From an uncultured Oscillospiraceae bacterium (GTDB lineage: Bacteria; Bacillota; Clostridia; Oscillospirales; Oscillospiraceae): a stretch of DNA of 7,279 nt. Both the position numbers and the translations under genes were made by a program. Numbering within the stretch: position 1 is the stretch's first letter; each line of letters opens with the position of its first letter. Below are positions 6,871 to 7,279 of the stretch, piece after piece. Below the pieces are notes generated by a model that had not been told where the DNA came from, made no database searches, and worked only from the letters and a program-made list of their open reading frames with translations. The stretch is taken from NCBI GenBank assembly GCA_900752445.1, contig CAADVN010000057.1, forward strand, positions 1 through 7,279, in the 5' to 3' direction.

Positions 6871-6900
6871 TAGTATGCCCCATAAAGACCACACTATTTT
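6871..6900 (-). promoter_or_regulatory. Candidate sigma-G (forespore) promoter for the ger operon
   Basis: On the minus strand AAAATA (6900-6895) is followed after 17 nt by CATACTA (6877-6871). CATACTA fits the sigma-G -10 consensus (CATnnTA), and AAATA matches four of five of the -35 pattern (GnATR). Germinant-receptor operons are known sigma-G targets in Bacillus. The predicted start point, 6-8 nt past the -10, falls on or next to the A of the ATG at 6865, implying a leaderless message or use of ATG 6829. No competing sigma-A promoter is evident in the gap. Confidence 0.5.
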
Positions 6901-6939
6901 GTAGCTTGAAAAAAACCTCGAAATTTTTGAAAAAAGTTG

Positions 6940-6968
6940 TTGACAAGACGCGCAGGAGGTGGTATATT
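6940..6968 (+). promoter_or_regulatory. Ribosomal RNA operon promoter
   Basis: Perfect -35 TTGACA (6940-6945), 17-nt spacer, -10 TATATT (6963-6968). Start point predicted near 6975 (A/G). The A/T-rich stretch from about 6904 to 6938, with phased A and T runs, is positioned as an UP element for the alpha C-terminal domains. Only one promoter is seen, with no second tandem core within the window. It lies back to back with the ger promoter. Confidence 0.85.
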
Positions 6969-6974
6969 AATCAA

Positions 6975-7184
6975 GCGCTCGGGAGACGGCACTGTGAAAG
7001 ATGCCCAAAACAAGAGCGTGTGCACCTTGTAAATTAAACAATGTAAGCAAAAGCTTATGCAAATAAGCACCAGAGAAGGGACTTCTGGATGCGGTCTGAA
7101 AAGACCGCAGACAATTCTTTTGAATTAGCTGAGATTAAATCAGCTCAATAAGATTTTAACTGCCTGAGGGCAGCTAAGATACCA
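6975..7184 (+). ncRNA. rRNA operon leader (pre-16S 5' region)
   Basis: About 210 nt between promoter and mature 16S, transcribed and normally removed by RNase III and later trimming. It folds into a run of small perfect hairpins: GCTTAT/ATAAGC with a GCAA loop (7053-7068), CCAGA/TCTGG (7070-7088), GCGGTCT/AGACCGC with a GAAA loop (7091-7108), AATTC/GAATT (7113-7126), AGCTGA/TCAGCT (7127-7145) and CTGCC/GGCAG with a TGAG loop (7160-7173). Two competing pairings also exist: TAAGC/GCTTA (7044-7057) and TTAGCTG/CAGCTAA (7125-7131 with 7171-7177). No reading frame of interest is present. The 5' boundary is inferred from the promoter. Confidence 0.7.
7021..7040 (+). promoter_or_regulatory. boxA-like antitermination element in the rrn leader
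   Basis: The segment containing GCACCTTGTAAATT resembles the boxA signal of Gram-positive rRNA leaders (a CTTTGAAAACT-like core). In those leaders boxA loads NusB/NusE onto polymerase to prevent premature termination. It is correctly placed about 45 nt after the start point and before the hairpin series. The match is partial. Confidence 0.4.

Positions 7185-7279
<95 letters not shown>

Noticed and set aside
6866..6946. N-terminal extension of GerA from a TTG at 6946
   Set aside because: It would place coding sequence over the rRNA UP element and -35, lacks a Shine-Dalgarno sequence, and would add residues not expected in the family.

Overview
The window most likely comes from a GC-rich, spore-forming member of the Clostridia (Bacillota). 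It carries a complete germinant-receptor operon, a DUF4914-type gene, strong Shine-Dalgarno sequences, and a 16S rRNA 5' end of clostridial type. The visible 16S (about 95 nt) is too short to place it below class; Oscillospirales or a neighbouring order is a guess.

Layout, left to right. Positions 1-560 (minus strand) hold the interior of an ABC-transporter permease, cut off at both ends. At about 558-600 there is an extremely GC-rich palindromic stretch, where the permease reading stops making sense and a DUF4914 protein (minus strand, start 1966) loses its C-terminal part. The two genes are fused out of frame, and the permease differs in codon use from everything to its right. This looks like a rearrangement breakpoint or an assembly chimera. 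Positions 1967-2294 are a divergent intergenic region. It has a promoter firing left into DUF4914, a symmetrical terminator hairpin (2100-2131), and a promoter firing right into a LysR-type regulator (2295-3173). Inverted repeats around the latter promoter could be the regulator's own operator.

The LysR gene runs head-on into a minus-strand germinant-receptor operon. The two stop codons are read from the same CTAG. In transcription order the operon is gerA (6865-5393), gerC (5396-4257), gerB (4252-3170). The A-C junction is an ATGA overlap and the C-B gap is 4 nt, so the three subunits should be made together. They would form an inner-membrane nutrient receptor: GerA (membrane subunit with a large soluble N-terminal part), GerB (APC-like transporter subunit) and GerC (lipoprotein).

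Immediately upstream of gerA, back to back with it, lies a strong rRNA promoter (TTGACA, 17 bp, TATATT, with an A/T-rich upstream element). It drives a leader of about 210 nt full of small hairpins and then 16S rRNA, which runs off the right end. On the minus strand beside it is a good match to a forespore sigma-G promoter, placed so close to the gerA ATG that the message would be leaderless or would start at a later Met.

I found no CRISPR array, tRNA, insertion sequence, prophage gene or clearly new defence system. The items most worth a second look are the DUF4914/permease junction, the sigma-G/rrn promoter pair, the alternative hairpins of the rrn leader, and the P-loop in DUF4914.
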